DNA of 64,000 bases from Brevundimonas sp. AJA228-03 (GTDB lineage: Bacteria > Pseudomonadota > Alphaproteobacteria > Caulobacterales > Caulobacteraceae). Where the stretch lies: the NCBI RefSeq assembly GCF_017795885.1, contig NZ_CP059297.1, positions 1,116,001-1,180,000 on the forward strand, written 5' to 3'. Numbering within the stretch: the first letter of the stretch is position 1; each line of letters begins with the position of its first letter. Of this stretch, positions 17,213 to 27,307 are shown one piece after another. A model generated the notes under the pieces. That model had not been told where the DNA came from, did no database searches, and saw only the letters and a list, made by a program, of their open reading frames with translations. The translations under genes were made by a program, and so were the position numbers.

Positions 17213-18352
17213 TCAAAGGCTCGCCAGCGCCGAGCCCAGGGCAGCGGCGACGCGCGAGATCTCGTGTTCGCCCATATCGACCGCGAACGGCAGGCCGAGA
17301 ACGGAACGGCCCAGTGTCTCGGTGACCTGCAGGTCGCCACGGGGACATTCGTTGAAGGCCGGATTGGCGTGACAACCACGGTCCCACCAACGCCGGGTCT
17401 GGATATCCTGATCCTGGAGGCTGCGTTCGATGGCACCGACCGATCCGTCCGGCAGGCGCACCGAACAGACGCTGGTGACCCAGTCGTCGCCCCAGCCCGA
17501 CTGGAACCGGATCTCAGGCAAATAGGTCATCGCGGCTCGCACCAGTCGTGCGGTTCGCAGGAATCGCAGCCTGTCGGAATCCCAGGTGTCCAGGGCCGCG
17601 AGGCCGACGGCGCCGGCATACTCGCTGAGCTTGGCGTTGGTCGCCGCGATGTCGGAGACGCGTGCGCCACGAAAACCGAACGTGGTCAACTGACGGAGCC
17701 GCGCGGCCAGGCCGGCGTTTGTCGTCGCCAGAAATCCGCCTTCGCCGACACCCAGGACCTTGGTCGCGTGCAGGCTCACGACGGTGGGGATATCGGCCGT
17801 GCGGGCCGTGTCGAAGGCGGCGGCGGCGTCCAGCACCACGGGCAGGCCGGTTTCATCGCGCAGCGCCCTCCAGCCGTCGAGATCCGGCATGGCACCGAAG
17901 GCGGCCACGACGATCGTCGCCGCGATCGGCCCAGGAGCCTGTTTCAAAGCCTCGCGTACGGTCGCCGGCCGAAGCATCCAATCCTCGGGATCGACGTCGA
18001 GAAACAGGGGGATCAGGCCGGCGGCGACCACCGCGTGGGCCGTCGCCACGAAGGTGTACGACGGAATGGCGACCAGGCCGCCCTTCGGTAGATCCAGGGC
18101 CTGCAGCGTCAGGGTCAGGGCCTGGGTGGCATTCACACAGGTGACCACGGCCGTTCCCGTCTCGAAGCGTTCGGCGAGGCGCGCCTCGAACGCGGTCAGG
18201 AGCGGGCCGAAGTTCGAGTAGGTCCGGGCCGCATCCATGCGGCGGAGGTAAGGAAGGACCGCGTCGGCGTCGGGCAGGCGCGGGCATGCGGCTGGAATGA
18301 CCTGAGAGAGCCGTTCGATGGGCCGATGCGCGCTGGCGCTGTGGACAAACAT
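17213..18352 (-). CDS. DegT/DnrJ/EryC1/StrS aminotransferase
   Basis: 379 residues. The canonical sugar-aminotransferase blocks are present: CVNATQALTLTLQAL, IPSYTFVATAHAVVAAG, FLDVDPEDWML, VVLDAAAAFD and SLHATKVLGVGEGGFL, with the PLP Schiff-base Lys in HATK. Such enzymes usually transaminate keto-sugar nucleotides using glutamate. I prefer the ATG at 18352, with a GAGAG about 10 bp upstream, over an in-frame TTG at 18358. It is separate from PseC (21444), so the region encodes two sugar aminotransferases and a divergent third member. The product would be an amino sugar available for the neighbouring acetyltransferases. Confidence 0.83.
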   Translation of the reverse strand: MFVHSASAHRPIERLSQVIPAACPRLPDADAVLPYLRRMDAARTYSNFGPLLTAFEARLAERFETGTAVVTCVNATQALTLTLQALDLPKGGLVAIPSYTFVATAHAVVAAGLIPLFLDVDPEDWMLRPATVREALKQAPGPIAATIVVAAFGAMPDLDGWRALRDETGLPVVLDAAAAFDTARTADIPTVVSLHATKVLGVGEGGFLATTNAGLAARLRQLTTFGFRGARVSDIAATNAKLSEYAGAVGLAALDTWDSDRLRFLRTARLVRAAMTYLPEIRFQSGWGDDWVTSVCSVRLPDGSVGAIERSLQDQDIQTRRWWDRGCHANPAFNECPRGDLQVTETLGRSVLGLPFAVDMGEHEISRVAAALGSALASL

Positions 18353-18431
18353 GCTCAAAGCTCTCGCAGGTTCTTCGATCAGGAGACGCCTGACGTGGTT
18401 AACGAGGGGTTATTGACGAAATGAAGCCGCC

Positions 18432-19382
18432 TCAGCCCTCCGCCGCACGCACGGTGTTGCTCATGATCTGCGGCGAACCGTCTGCGGCCAGGTCCACCCG
18501 GGTGGTATCCAGCCTAAGCGGTCCTCGAATGGCGGCGTTCACCAGGTCCAGACCCACAGCCGATGCCGATCGGCGACCGATCAGATAGCGGAGCGAGATT
18601 CGCTCGTGATCTGCGGTATCCGGTTGGGTGCCGTGCAGAGTGAAGGGATGCCAGATGGCTGCGAATCCCGTCTGACCGGTCAGTACGGTCTGGCGCACTT
18701 CGGCGGACTGGCCATCGGGACTGTCATAACGCCAGGTTTCTGCGTCCTTGCGCGCCAAGGCGTGCGGAAAGGAGGTCGCGCCCAGGACATGGCTGCCCTT
18801 GAGCAGGAACAGCGGCGCATCTGATCGGCCGACCGGATGCAGATAGACATACAGGGTGAGGAAATCGGCATCCCGGTCCTTGAAGTCGATAATGTCCTGG
18901 TGGAAATCGATGCCGTAGAAATAGGTCACGTCCCGATAGTCCGGCTTGACATAGGGGCCGAGATTGTTGACCGGCGCTCCGTCGATCCTGGCTTTCAACC
19001 AGTCCGGAACCGACCGGGCGGGAACGCCGCAGACGACCTTGCGGTCCATGATGACATAGTCGGGCCCCAGCACTTCGCCGAGAGCGTCCACCAACTCACG
19101 ATCCCGCTCGACGAACGCCAGATCGGCGTCGAACCGTTCGAGGAGATTCCGACCGGGACGAGGATTGACGCCCCGATACTGGGGATCACGATCAAAGGCG
19201 GCTTCGTCCAGGAACAGGGTCTGGTCGAACGCGCGCACGGCCCTGATCTTTTGGAGCAGTGCTGACGCGGCGGCGACGTCAAGCGACGCTTCGAACAGAT
19301 AGGCGCCGTCGCAGATCAGGGTGTCCGTCACGGACCGCCCCGTGCTGACCCCGGTGCTGACGTTGCGAGCCGCCGAACTCAT
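18432..19382 (-). CDS. Second PhyH-type dioxygenase
   Basis: 316 residues. Fe(II) ligands are visible as His161-x-Asp163 (DFHQDIIDF) and distal His250 (FTLHGTQP), with Arg261 or Arg265 for 2-oxoglutarate. A GSHVLGATSFPH segment resembles PhyH proteins that act on small soluble substrates. It is transcribed first in a minus-strand unit ahead of the two DegT genes, 79 bp away, and diverges from flmG. It is only weakly like the PhyH protein at 13150, so the two probably hydroxylate different intermediates. Substrate unknown. Confidence 0.8.
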   Translation of the reverse strand: MSSAARNVSTGVSTGRSVTDTLICDGAYLFEASLDVAAASALLQKIRAVRAFDQTLFLDEAAFDRDPQYRGVNPRPGRNLLERFDADLAFVERDRELVDALGEVLGPDYVIMDRKVVCGVPARSVPDWLKARIDGAPVNNLGPYVKPDYRDVTYFYGIDFHQDIIDFKDRDADFLTLYVYLHPVGRSDAPLFLLKGSHVLGATSFPHALARKDAETWRYDSPDGQSAEVRQTVLTGQTGFAAIWHPFTLHGTQPDTADHERISLRYLIGRRSASAVGLDLVNAAIRGPLRLDTTRVDLAADGSPQIMSNTVRAAEG

Positions 19383-19644
19383 GGTGATTCCCCGTCCGTC
19401 ATCGTTTCAAGAGCGTACCCGACTGCGGCGGATCGTCGGACGTTCCGGTCGTTGTCGCTATCGAGCCGACTAAACCGTGGAGGCCGTGCAGTCCCTGAGA
19501 TGTTAAGGTGATTCCAGAGCGATTTGCTAAAGGCGTCGCCAGAGTCGGTCACGCGACCCAGGCCACCAATGGAATGTTAACCGGATCACCAGAGCCTGAA
19601 GTGGTCGCTGCCGTTCGTAGAGCCCTTCTATTGTGAGGTCTGTC

Positions 19645-21447
19645 ATGTCCTATCCGATGGTCGCCAACCCCGGGGCGAAATCGAGCATGGGCGACATTGT
19701 CGGCGATTCCGGATCGGAGGCCCGTCTGGCGCAGATCGCGGGCGTCATGGGAATCGGCGAGGGCGGACGGCGGTTCAAATCCAGCAAGCAGGAAGCGGTG
19801 ATCCGGCATCTGCGTCGGGCGCTCAAGATGCTGGCCGTGGGCGACGCCGCCGGCGCAGTGAAGGCGGCGACGGCGGCGCTGAAGCTGGATGAAAACCATG
19901 GTCAGGCCTGGCATGTGATGGCCATCGCGCTTGAAAAGACCGGCAATCTTCAGAACGCCTTCGCGGCCTTTGAGGCCGCAGTCAAACTTTTGCCCGACGA
20001 CTGGGCGATCATAGATGATTTGGGAAGCCTGGCGAATCGGCTGGGGTATCTCGACCTGGCAGAGAAGCTCTACCAGAAATGTTTGGCGGCCGATCCGGGG
20101 AATCTGGATGTCGCAAACAATCTCGCCTGCGTCCTGCGAGACGCCAATCGCTACGATGAGGCGATCGAGCTTCTGAAGGCGGTGATCGCCGCCCATCCGC
20201 AGAGCGCGTTGCTCTGGAACACGCTCGGAACGGTCCTCAGCGACAAGGGGGATATGGAGCAGTCGGTGATCTTCTTCGAAGAGTCGCTCCGGCTGGATCC
20301 TGGATTCCAGAAGGCCCGGTACAACCTGGCCAATGTCCGCGTGGCGCTCGGCGAGCCCGAGCAAGGGCTTGCCGACATCAACAAGGCGATCCGGGGGTCC
20401 AGGCTGCCCATGGAGATCGCCACCATGAAGACGGCGAAGGCCTTGACCCAGATGATCCTGGGCGACCTTGCCGGGGCTTTCGAAACCTATGAGGCGCGTT
20501 TCGATCCGTCACTGAAGGAAGCGGTTGCATTCCACGCCTTTGGCAAGCGTTGGTCGCCAGACGACGACCTGCAGGGCGCGACCCTGTTGATCTACGGCGA
20601 GCAGGGGTTGGGCGACGAAATCCTTTTCGCCAATCTGCTCGGTGACGTCATTGATGCCGTGGGCCCCGATGGCCGGGTATTGTTGGCCATCAGCGATCGG
20701 CTGCTCACACTCTTCAGCCGCTCCTACCCGACCCTGGTCGTTCATTCCTACCGAACTCAGAGCCGGCTTGGCCGAACCGAGCGTTCCGTCGAATTTGGCG
20801 GCGAGGCGCCCGCGATCGATCTGTGGACGCCGATTGGCAGCCTGTTCCGCCGCTTCAGGCGCGCGAAAGCACAGTTCCCCGACACGCCCGCCTTCCTGAA
20901 GGCCGACCCGGACCGCGTCGCCCATTGGCGCGATGTGCTTCAATCGCGAAATGCGGCGCCCAAGGTCGGGTTCATGTGGAAGAGCCTGAACATGAACGGC
21001 TCCCGCGCCAGGGGTTTCAGTCCGTTCGACCTGTGGCAATCCGTCCTCGGCACGAAGGGCGTGGAGTTTGTCAATCTGCAGTACGGCGATTGCTCCGCCG
21101 AACTGGCCCAGGCCCAGGCCGCCGGGCTGGACGTCTGGACCCCGCCCGGCATCGATCTGAAGCAGGACCTGGATGATGTCGCGGCCCTGTGCAGCGCGCT
21201 CGACCTGATGGTGGCGCCCATGACGGCCACCACGAACATCGCCGCAGCCTGTGGCGTCCCGACCTGGGTGATCGCGGCACCCGACGCCTGGCCGCGTTTC
21301 GGGACCGACGGCTTCCCCTGCTATCCCTCAGTCCGTCTGTTCCCCACCGACGGCTTTGGCCAGTGGTCCGGGGTGATGGAGCGGATCAAGCAGGCTCTGA
21401 GCGAGGAAGTCGCTGGCCGGGGCGTCAGGACTGCGGCTGCGGCGTGA
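19645..21447 (+). CDS. flmG: TPR-GT-B flagellin glycosyltransferase (FlmG-type)
   Basis: 600 residues with tandem TPRs from about 50 to 300 (for example AWHVMAIALEKTGNLQNAFAAF, LWNTLGTVLSDKGDM). The glycosyltransferase module follows from about 310, with GEQGLGDEILFANLL and a C-terminal MTATTNIAAACGVPTWVI donor-site block. In Caulobacter, FlmG of this architecture binds flagellins with its TPRs and adds pseudaminic acid. Here it is encoded as the first gene of an overlapping operon with the pseudaminic acid genes. I chose ATG 19645 (GAGG 6 bp upstream); GTG 19633 is in frame. TTAA half-sites in the promoter region lack a proper partner, so CtrA control is not shown. Confidence 0.85.
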   Translation: MSYPMVANPGAKSSMGDIVGDSGSEARLAQIAGVMGIGEGGRRFKSSKQEAVIRHLRRALKMLAVGDAAGAVKAATAALKLDENHGQAWHVMAIALEKTGNLQNAFAAFEAAVKLLPDDWAIIDDLGSLANRLGYLDLAEKLYQKCLAADPGNLDVANNLACVLRDANRYDEAIELLKAVIAAHPQSALLWNTLGTVLSDKGDMEQSVIFFEESLRLDPGFQKARYNLANVRVALGEPEQGLADINKAIRGSRLPMEIATMKTAKALTQMILGDLAGAFETYEARFDPSLKEAVAFHAFGKRWSPDDDLQGATLLIYGEQGLGDEILFANLLGDVIDAVGPDGRVLLAISDRLLTLFSRSYPTLVVHSYRTQSRLGRTERSVEFGGEAPAIDLWTPIGSLFRRFRRAKAQFPDTPAFLKADPDRVAHWRDVLQSRNAAPKVGFMWKSLNMNGSRARGFSPFDLWQSVLGTKGVEFVNLQYGDCSAELAQAQAAGLDVWTPPGIDLKQDLDDVAALCSALDLMVAPMTATTNIAAACGVPTWVIAAPDAWPRFGTDGFPCYPSVRLFPTDGFGQWSGVMERIKQALSEEVAGRGVRTAAAA

Positions 21448-22592
21448 ATGCGTTCATCCCCTATGGTCGGCAACTGATCGAAGACGACGATGAGGCAGCC
21501 GTCGTCGCGGCCTTGCGCTCGGACTTTCTGACCCAGGGGCCCGCCACCAGGACCTTCGAGGATGAACTGGCCGCCTATGTCGGTGCCAGATATTGCGTGG
21601 CGGTATCCAGCGCGACGGCCGGTCTTCACATCGCCATGGCGGCGCTGGATCTGGGTCCAGGCGAGGGCGTCACCTCGCCGAACACCTTCGTGGCCACCTC
21701 GAACGCCATGGCCTACGTTGGCCTGGAACCGGTGTTCGCCGACGTCGATCCCGACACGGGCAATCTGTCGCTCGCAGCGGTGCGCGAGGCAATCAACGAC
21801 CGAACCCGTGTCATCGCGCCGGTCCATTTCGGCGGATTGCCCGCCGATATGGAAGGGTTCGCCACCCTGGCCGGCGAACGCGGCGTGAGCGTCGTCGAAG
21901 ATGCAGCCCACGCCATCGGTTCGGAGTACGTCTCCGGCGGACGGGTCGGGAATGGACGGTTCTCGTCCATGACGGTCTTCTCGTTCCATCCGGTCAAGTC
22001 GATGACGACGGGCGAGGGCGGGGCGATCACCACCAACGACCCGGCGCTGCATGAGGCGTTGATGATGCTGCGGTCCCACGGGATCACCCGCGATCCGGCT
22101 CGCCTGGCCGATGCGCCGGGGGCCTGGTGGTACGAACAGCAGATGCTGGGCTTCAACTACCGGATGACCGACATCCAGGCGGCGCTGGGCGCGAGCCAGC
22201 TTCGCAAGCTTGACCGGTTCAGGGACCGTCGTCTGGCGATCATCGCCCGCTATCGCGCGGGTCTTTCGGACCTCGCCTGGTTGAACCTCCCCCCGGACAC
22301 GGGAACACAGACGGTCTGCTGGCATCTGTTCGTCGCGCGGTTCGACTTCGAGGCGATCGGCCGGACACGGGCGGAAGTCATGGCGGCCCTGGCCGGAGAG
22401 GGCGTTGGATCCCAGGTCCACTACATCCCGGTCTACCGCCAGCCCTGGTACGTCGCGCGGCAGGGCGATCGTTCAGGGCGTTTTCCAGACACCGAGGCCT
22501 GGTACGCCCGGTGTCTCAGCCTGCCGCTCTATCCGGCCATGACGGACGAGGATGCGGATCGGGTCATCGCGGCCGTGCGGGGGCTCGGATGA
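21444..22592 (+). CDS. pseC: UDP-4-amino-4,6-dideoxy-L-AltNAc transaminase
   Basis: Second step of CMP-pseudaminic acid synthesis, a PLP-dependent C4 aminotransferase. 382 residues, normal for PseC. Visible motifs are the start NAFIPYGRQLIEDDDEAAV, VSSATAGLHIAMAAL, TSPNTFVATSNAMAYVG, VVEDAAHAIGSEY and FSFHPVKSMTTGEGGAI, with the catalytic Lys in HPVKS. The start is a GTG overlapping the flmG stop by 4 bp, which indicates translational coupling. It corresponds to FlmB of Caulobacter. Confidence 0.92.
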   Translation: MNAFIPYGRQLIEDDDEAAVVAALRSDFLTQGPATRTFEDELAAYVGARYCVAVSSATAGLHIAMAALDLGPGEGVTSPNTFVATSNAMAYVGLEPVFADVDPDTGNLSLAAVREAINDRTRVIAPVHFGGLPADMEGFATLAGERGVSVVEDAAHAIGSEYVSGGRVGNGRFSSMTVFSFHPVKSMTTGEGGAITTNDPALHEALMMLRSHGITRDPARLADAPGAWWYEQQMLGFNYRMTDIQAALGASQLRKLDRFRDRRLAIIARYRAGLSDLAWLNLPPDTGTQTVCWHLFVARFDFEAIGRTRAEVMAALAGEGVGSQVHYIPVYRQPWYVARQGDRSGRFPDTEAWYARCLSLPLYPAMTDEDADRVIAAVRGLG

Positions 22593-23296
22593 GCATCGTC
22601 CGCGCCCTGGCGGTTATCCCGGCACGGGGAGGATCCAAGCGGATTCCGCGCAAGAACATCCGTCCGTTCGCCGGACGACCTATCCTCAGCTGGCCGGTCA
22701 AGGCCGCGCTCGACAGCGGGTTGTTCGCCACCGTCATGGTATCGACCGAGGACGAGGAGATCGCCGGGATCGCCCGTGAGGCCGGGGCCGAAACGCCGTT
22801 CCTGCGCAGTGCCGAGACCGCCGACGATCACGCCAGCCTGCTGGACGTCCTGTCCGAGGTCGTGGGGCGCTATGCGGCGCAGGGGCAGGATTTCGACGCC
22901 GTCTGCTGCATCCTGCCAACCGCGATTCTGGTCTCGGCCCGCGCCCTGGGGCGGGGGTACGAGATGTTCGCGACGGGCGATTACGACAGCGTCTTTCCCG
23001 TGGCTCCGTTTCCCGCGCCGATTCAGCGCGCCTTGCGTCGCGACGAGGCCGGGATCGTCTCCATGTTCCAGCCCGAGCATTATCAATCCCGGTCCCAGGA
23101 TCTGGAGCGCGGCTACTATGACGCAGGCCAATTCTACTGGATGAGCGGCCGGGCCTGTCTCGATCGCGTTCCGACGTTCGCAGGCCGCGCCGGCAGTTTC
23201 GTGCTGGACGAGACCGAGGTCCAGGACATCGACACCGAGGCGGACTGGCGTCTGGCCGAGCTCAAGCATCGTCTGGTCCATTCCGGCGGATCATGA
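22589..23296 (+). CDS. pseF: Pseudaminic acid cytidylyltransferase
   Basis: Activates pseudaminic acid to CMP-Pse, the donor used by FlmG. 235 residues with the nucleotidyltransferase signature AVIPARGGSKRIPRKNI, then VSTEDEEIAGIA and a CTP-site LPTAILVSARAL. The C-terminal DIDTEADW is the classical acidic motif of sialate/pseudaminate cytidylyltransferases. ATG overlaps the pseC stop (ATGA), and its own stop overlaps pseG. Confidence 0.93.
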   Translation: MSIVRALAVIPARGGSKRIPRKNIRPFAGRPILSWPVKAALDSGLFATVMVSTEDEEIAGIAREAGAETPFLRSAETADDHASLLDVLSEVVGRYAAQGQDFDAVCCILPTAILVSARALGRGYEMFATGDYDSVFPVAPFPAPIQRALRRDEAGIVSMFQPEHYQSRSQDLERGYYDAGQFYWMSGRACLDRVPTFAGRAGSFVLDETEVQDIDTEADWRLAELKHRLVHSGGS

Positions 23297-24288
23297 TGGC
23301 CACGCCCGGATTGCTGGCCCTGTTCACCGAAGGCGACCGGGCCCGAGGCTTCGGCCATGTCAGCCGGTGCAGCGCCTATGCCCAGGCCTGGCTCGGTCGT
23401 GGCGGCCGGGTCTGCTGGATCCTTGACGGCGATGATGAGGCCGCCGCCATGGTCGGCGCGGGCCATGGGATCATCCGGCGGCGCTGGCAGGAGGATGGGG
23501 GGGCCACGCTCGATGTCCGGCCCGCTCTCGCTCTGGTCGACAGCTACACCGCGTCGGACGAGGCCCTGCAGACGCTGGCGGCCGCCGCCGACGTCATGGT
23601 CTTCATCGACGATCTCGGGCGCGCCTATCCGCCGGGGGTCGTCGTTCATCCTGCGCCGGACCGTATCCCGCCCGCGACCCGGCAGGGCACGCAGGTGTTG
23701 AGCGGTCCGTCCTGGCAGCCCCTGCGGCCGCCGTTCTGGGATCTGCCGGCGCGCGCAGGCGTGCGGCCGGAGATCGAACGGATCCTGGTCGTGTTCGGCG
23801 GCGGCGACCTGCGTGGGATGGGCCTGGCCATGGCCCGACTGGCCCTTGAAGTCTTTCCATCGGCGGGCGTCGACCTGGTGCTGGGGGCGGGCCAGCCCAG
23901 ACCCGACCCGATGCCGGGGGTGTCCGTCCATCAGGCGATCGACGCCGCCGCCATGGCGACCCTGATGCGGAAGGCCGACGTCGCGATCAGCGGGGCGGGA
24001 CAGACTGTGTTCGAGCTCGCCCGCTGCGGAACGCCGGCCATTCTGGTCGGGATCGCAGACAACCAGCTGGCCAACCTGGACCACTGGCCGACGCTGTGCG
24101 GCTATATCGATGCGGGCTGGTGGGATGCGGCGGATCTCCACGGCCGGGTGACCGCCGCCCTCATGCATCTGGCGGATCCCCGACGGCGGCAGGACGTCAG
24201 TCTGAAGGCTGCGGAAGTCGTGGACGGCCAGGGGGTTCGCCGGCTGTTCGACCATCTCGATCGGCGCGCCATCCAGGAGGGCTTGTAA
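23293..24288 (+). CDS. pseG: UDP-2,4-diacetamido-2,4,6-trideoxy-altropyranose hydrolase
   Basis: Releases UDP from the 2,4-diacetamido sugar before condensation with PEP. 331 residues with an MGT/MurG-like GT-B fold: FTEGDRARGFGHVSRCSAYA contains the GHVSR motif with catalytic His, VVFGGGD mid-protein, and ISGAGQTVFELARCGTPAI as the uridine-site loop. The start has two tandem ATGs (23293, 23296). It overlaps pseF and pseH. Confidence 0.92.
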   Translation: MMATPGLLALFTEGDRARGFGHVSRCSAYAQAWLGRGGRVCWILDGDDEAAAMVGAGHGIIRRRWQEDGGATLDVRPALALVDSYTASDEALQTLAAAADVMVFIDDLGRAYPPGVVVHPAPDRIPPATRQGTQVLSGPSWQPLRPPFWDLPARAGVRPEIERILVVFGGGDLRGMGLAMARLALEVFPSAGVDLVLGAGQPRPDPMPGVSVHQAIDAAAMATLMRKADVAISGAGQTVFELARCGTPAILVGIADNQLANLDHWPTLCGYIDAGWWDAADLHGRVTAALMHLADPRRRQDVSLKAAEVVDGQGVRRLFDHLDRRAIQEGL

Positions 24289-24845
24289 TGCTGTACGCCG
24301 ACTGTCGTCTGCGGCCGATGGCCGAGGAAGACCGCGCTCGCGTACTGTCGTGGCGCAATCAGGACCGCATCCGCGTCAACATGTACAACAGCCACGTCAT
24401 CGCGCCGGACGAGCACGATCGGTGGTTCGACCGCGCCATGAAGGATGCATCGGCGGTCTATCGCATCTTCGAGCATTGTGATCGGCCGCTCGGGTTCGTG
24501 TCGTTCACCGGGCTCGACCGGATCCACGGCCGCGGCAGCTGGGCCTTCTACCTGGGAGAGGCGGATGCGCCGCGCGGATCGGGCGCGGCGATGGAGCTGT
24601 TGGCGCTGGACGAGGCGTTCGGGCCGATCGGGATCCGCAAGCTGTGTTGCGAGGTCTTCGCCTTCAACGCCGGCGTCGTCCGGCTGCATGCGCGGTTCGG
24701 CTTTGTCCAGGAGGGGCTGTTCGAGAAGCACCATCTGAAGGACGGCGAGTTCCAGGATATCGTCTGTCTGGCGCGGTTCGCCGACGGCTGGGCGACGGAC
24801 CGGGCGGCCCTGATGACCAGCGTATTCGAGGAGGAAGCGGCATGA
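24288..24845 (+). CDS. pseH: UDP-4-amino-sugar N4-acetyltransferase
   Basis: GNAT enzyme that acetylates the C4 amine made by PseC. 185 residues. RVNMYNSHVIAPDEHDRWFD at the N-terminus is a PseH signature. Acetyl-CoA loop is ADAPRGSGAAMELL, and FAFNAGVVRLHARFGFVQEG contains the N-x-x-x-x-x-L helix. Overlaps pseG by one base (TAATG) and pseI by 4 bp. It is identified partly by context. Confidence 0.9.
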   Translation: MLYADCRLRPMAEEDRARVLSWRNQDRIRVNMYNSHVIAPDEHDRWFDRAMKDASAVYRIFEHCDRPLGFVSFTGLDRIHGRGSWAFYLGEADAPRGSGAAMELLALDEAFGPIGIRKLCCEVFAFNAGVVRLHARFGFVQEGLFEKHHLKDGEFQDIVCLARFADGWATDRAALMTSVFEEEAA

Positions 24846-25867
24846 GTTTCACCTTTCCGGACCACGTGTTCATGGTGGCGGAACTGTCGGCCAATCATGG
24901 CGGGTCGCTGGACATCTGCCTGGAGACCGTCCGGGCGGCGGCGGCGGCCGGAGCCGATGCGATCAAGCTCCAGACCTATACCGCCGACGGGATCACTCTG
25001 GATTGCCGAACGCCGCCCTTCCAGATTCAGGACGGCACGCTGTGGGACGGTACGACCCTGCACGCCCTCTATCTGGAGGCGCAGACGCCCTGGGAGTGGC
25101 ATGCGCCGATCCAGGCGGAGGCCCATCGCCTGGGTCTGGCGTTCTTCTCCTCTCCCTTCGATCTGGCCGCCGTCGATTTTCTGGACGCGATGGATGTGCC
25201 GATCTTCAAGATCGCCTCGTTCGAGATCGCGGACATTCCGTTGATCGAACATGCGGCTTCGAAGGGACGCGCCATGATCATCTCCACTGGCATCGCCAGC
25301 CTGGGGGAGATCGAGGAGGCGATCGCGGCCTGTCACCGCCAGGGAAACCACGACATCACCCTGTTGAAATGCACGTCGGCCTATCCGGCGCTTCCGTCAG
25401 ACGCCAATCTGGCGACGATCCCGGTCTGGGCGCGAACCTTCGGCCTGAGGATCGGCCTGTCGGATCACACGACCGACGACGCGGTCGCCATCGCCGCCGT
25501 GGCGCTCGGCGCGCGCGTGATCGAGAAACATTTCATTCTGGATCGGGCGATCGGCGGGCCGGACGCCAGCTTCTCGTTGACGCCCGACGCGTTCGCCGCC
25601 CTGGTCAAGGGCGTCAGGGTGGCCGAACAGGCGATCGGTGAGGTCCAGGGCGGGCCCTCGGGCCAGGCCCTGATCAACCGTCGCTTCGGCCGTTCGCTGT
25701 TCGTCGCCGAAGACATGAAGGCGGGCGAGGTGCTGACGCCCGACACGCTGCGCTCGGTTCGCCCCGGGGACGGACTTCACCCCCGGCACTATCGAGACCT
25801 GCTGGGGCGAAGGCTCCGGGTTGATGCCGTGAAGGGCACCCCCATGGCCTGGTCGCTGCTGGACTGA
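24842..25867 (+). CDS. pseI: Pseudaminic acid synthase
   Basis: Condenses 2,4-diacetamido-2,4,6-trideoxy-altrose with PEP. 341 residues with an NeuB TIM barrel: AELSANHGGSL, AIKLQTYTADGITLD, FFSSPFDLAAVDFL, KIASFEIADIPLIE, LKCTSAYPA, GLSDHTTDD and VIEKHFIL. A C-terminal antifreeze/SAF-like domain follows (RSLFVAEDMKAGEVLTPDTLRSVRPG). Last gene of the flmG-pse operon; stop is 8 bp from the convergent pseB stop. Confidence 0.94.
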   Translation: MSFTFPDHVFMVAELSANHGGSLDICLETVRAAAAAGADAIKLQTYTADGITLDCRTPPFQIQDGTLWDGTTLHALYLEAQTPWEWHAPIQAEAHRLGLAFFSSPFDLAAVDFLDAMDVPIFKIASFEIADIPLIEHAASKGRAMIISTGIASLGEIEEAIAACHRQGNHDITLLKCTSAYPALPSDANLATIPVWARTFGLRIGLSDHTTDDAVAIAAVALGARVIEKHFILDRAIGGPDASFSLTPDAFAALVKGVRVAEQAIGEVQGGPSGQALINRRFGRSLFVAEDMKAGEVLTPDTLRSVRPGDGLHPRHYRDLLGRRLRVDAVKGTPMAWSLLD

Positions 25868-25875
25868 TCTGCGGA

Positions 25876-26898
<1,023 letters not shown>

Positions 26899-27045
26899 TC
26901 AATCTGGCGACTCGCCCGGAATTCGCTGATCACAGCACACAGCGCGCCCTTTCTCCAAGCGGCTGGCGTTCACGTCAGTCATCCATCGCCCCAACGCCCC
27001 GGCCCTTCGGCGAGCCAGGTAGGCGGCGGGACATCAAATGGACCT

Positions 27046-27082
27046 AAAAAATAAAATATATCAGATATTTGTTGACGGTGCG
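27046..27082 (-). terminator. Possible weak terminator downstream of tRNA-Ser
   Basis: On the minus strand, beyond the tRNA, AAATAT and ATATTT form a small AU-only stem, followed by a U-rich run. The stem lacks GC pairs, so intrinsic termination is uncertain. It is the most AT-rich short stretch in this part of the window. Confidence 0.3.
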
Positions 27083-27172
27083 TGGCGGACAGAGAGGGAT
27101 TCGAACCCTCGGTAGGCTTTCACCTACACACGCTTTCCAAGCGTGCGCGATCGACCACTCCGCCACCTGTCC
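27083..27172 (-). tRNA. tRNA-Ser (anticodon GGA)
   Basis: 90 nt including an encoded CCA. The minus-strand sequence starts GGACAGGTGGC and ends CTGTCCGCCA. The acceptor stem GGACAG pairs with CTGTCC. The anticodon loop reads CTTGGAAAG, and the T arm contains GGTTCGAATCC. A long variable arm (about 15 nt) is typical of class II serine tRNAs. It reads UCC/UCU codons. It sits between the pseudaminic acid locus and msrA. No attachment-site duplication was noticed. Confidence 0.96.
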
Positions 27173-27307
27173 GTTTGACCACACGGCAAACGTCCCCGGA
27201 GGTCGCCCGGGGAGGGCAGGCTGATAGAACAGGCGGACGCGTCGGGCAAGCGTCGTCTGGCCCCCCGACCTCTGGGCAAGACCGGGCCCGGCACCCATAT
27301 GGTTGTC

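Noticed and set aside
19383..19644. CtrA box ahead of flmG
   Set aside because: TTAA half-sites occur but neither has a second TTAA at N7 spacing.
27083..27172. tRNA-Ser as integration site of an island
   Set aside because: No duplicated tRNA end, integrase or phage gene seen near it.
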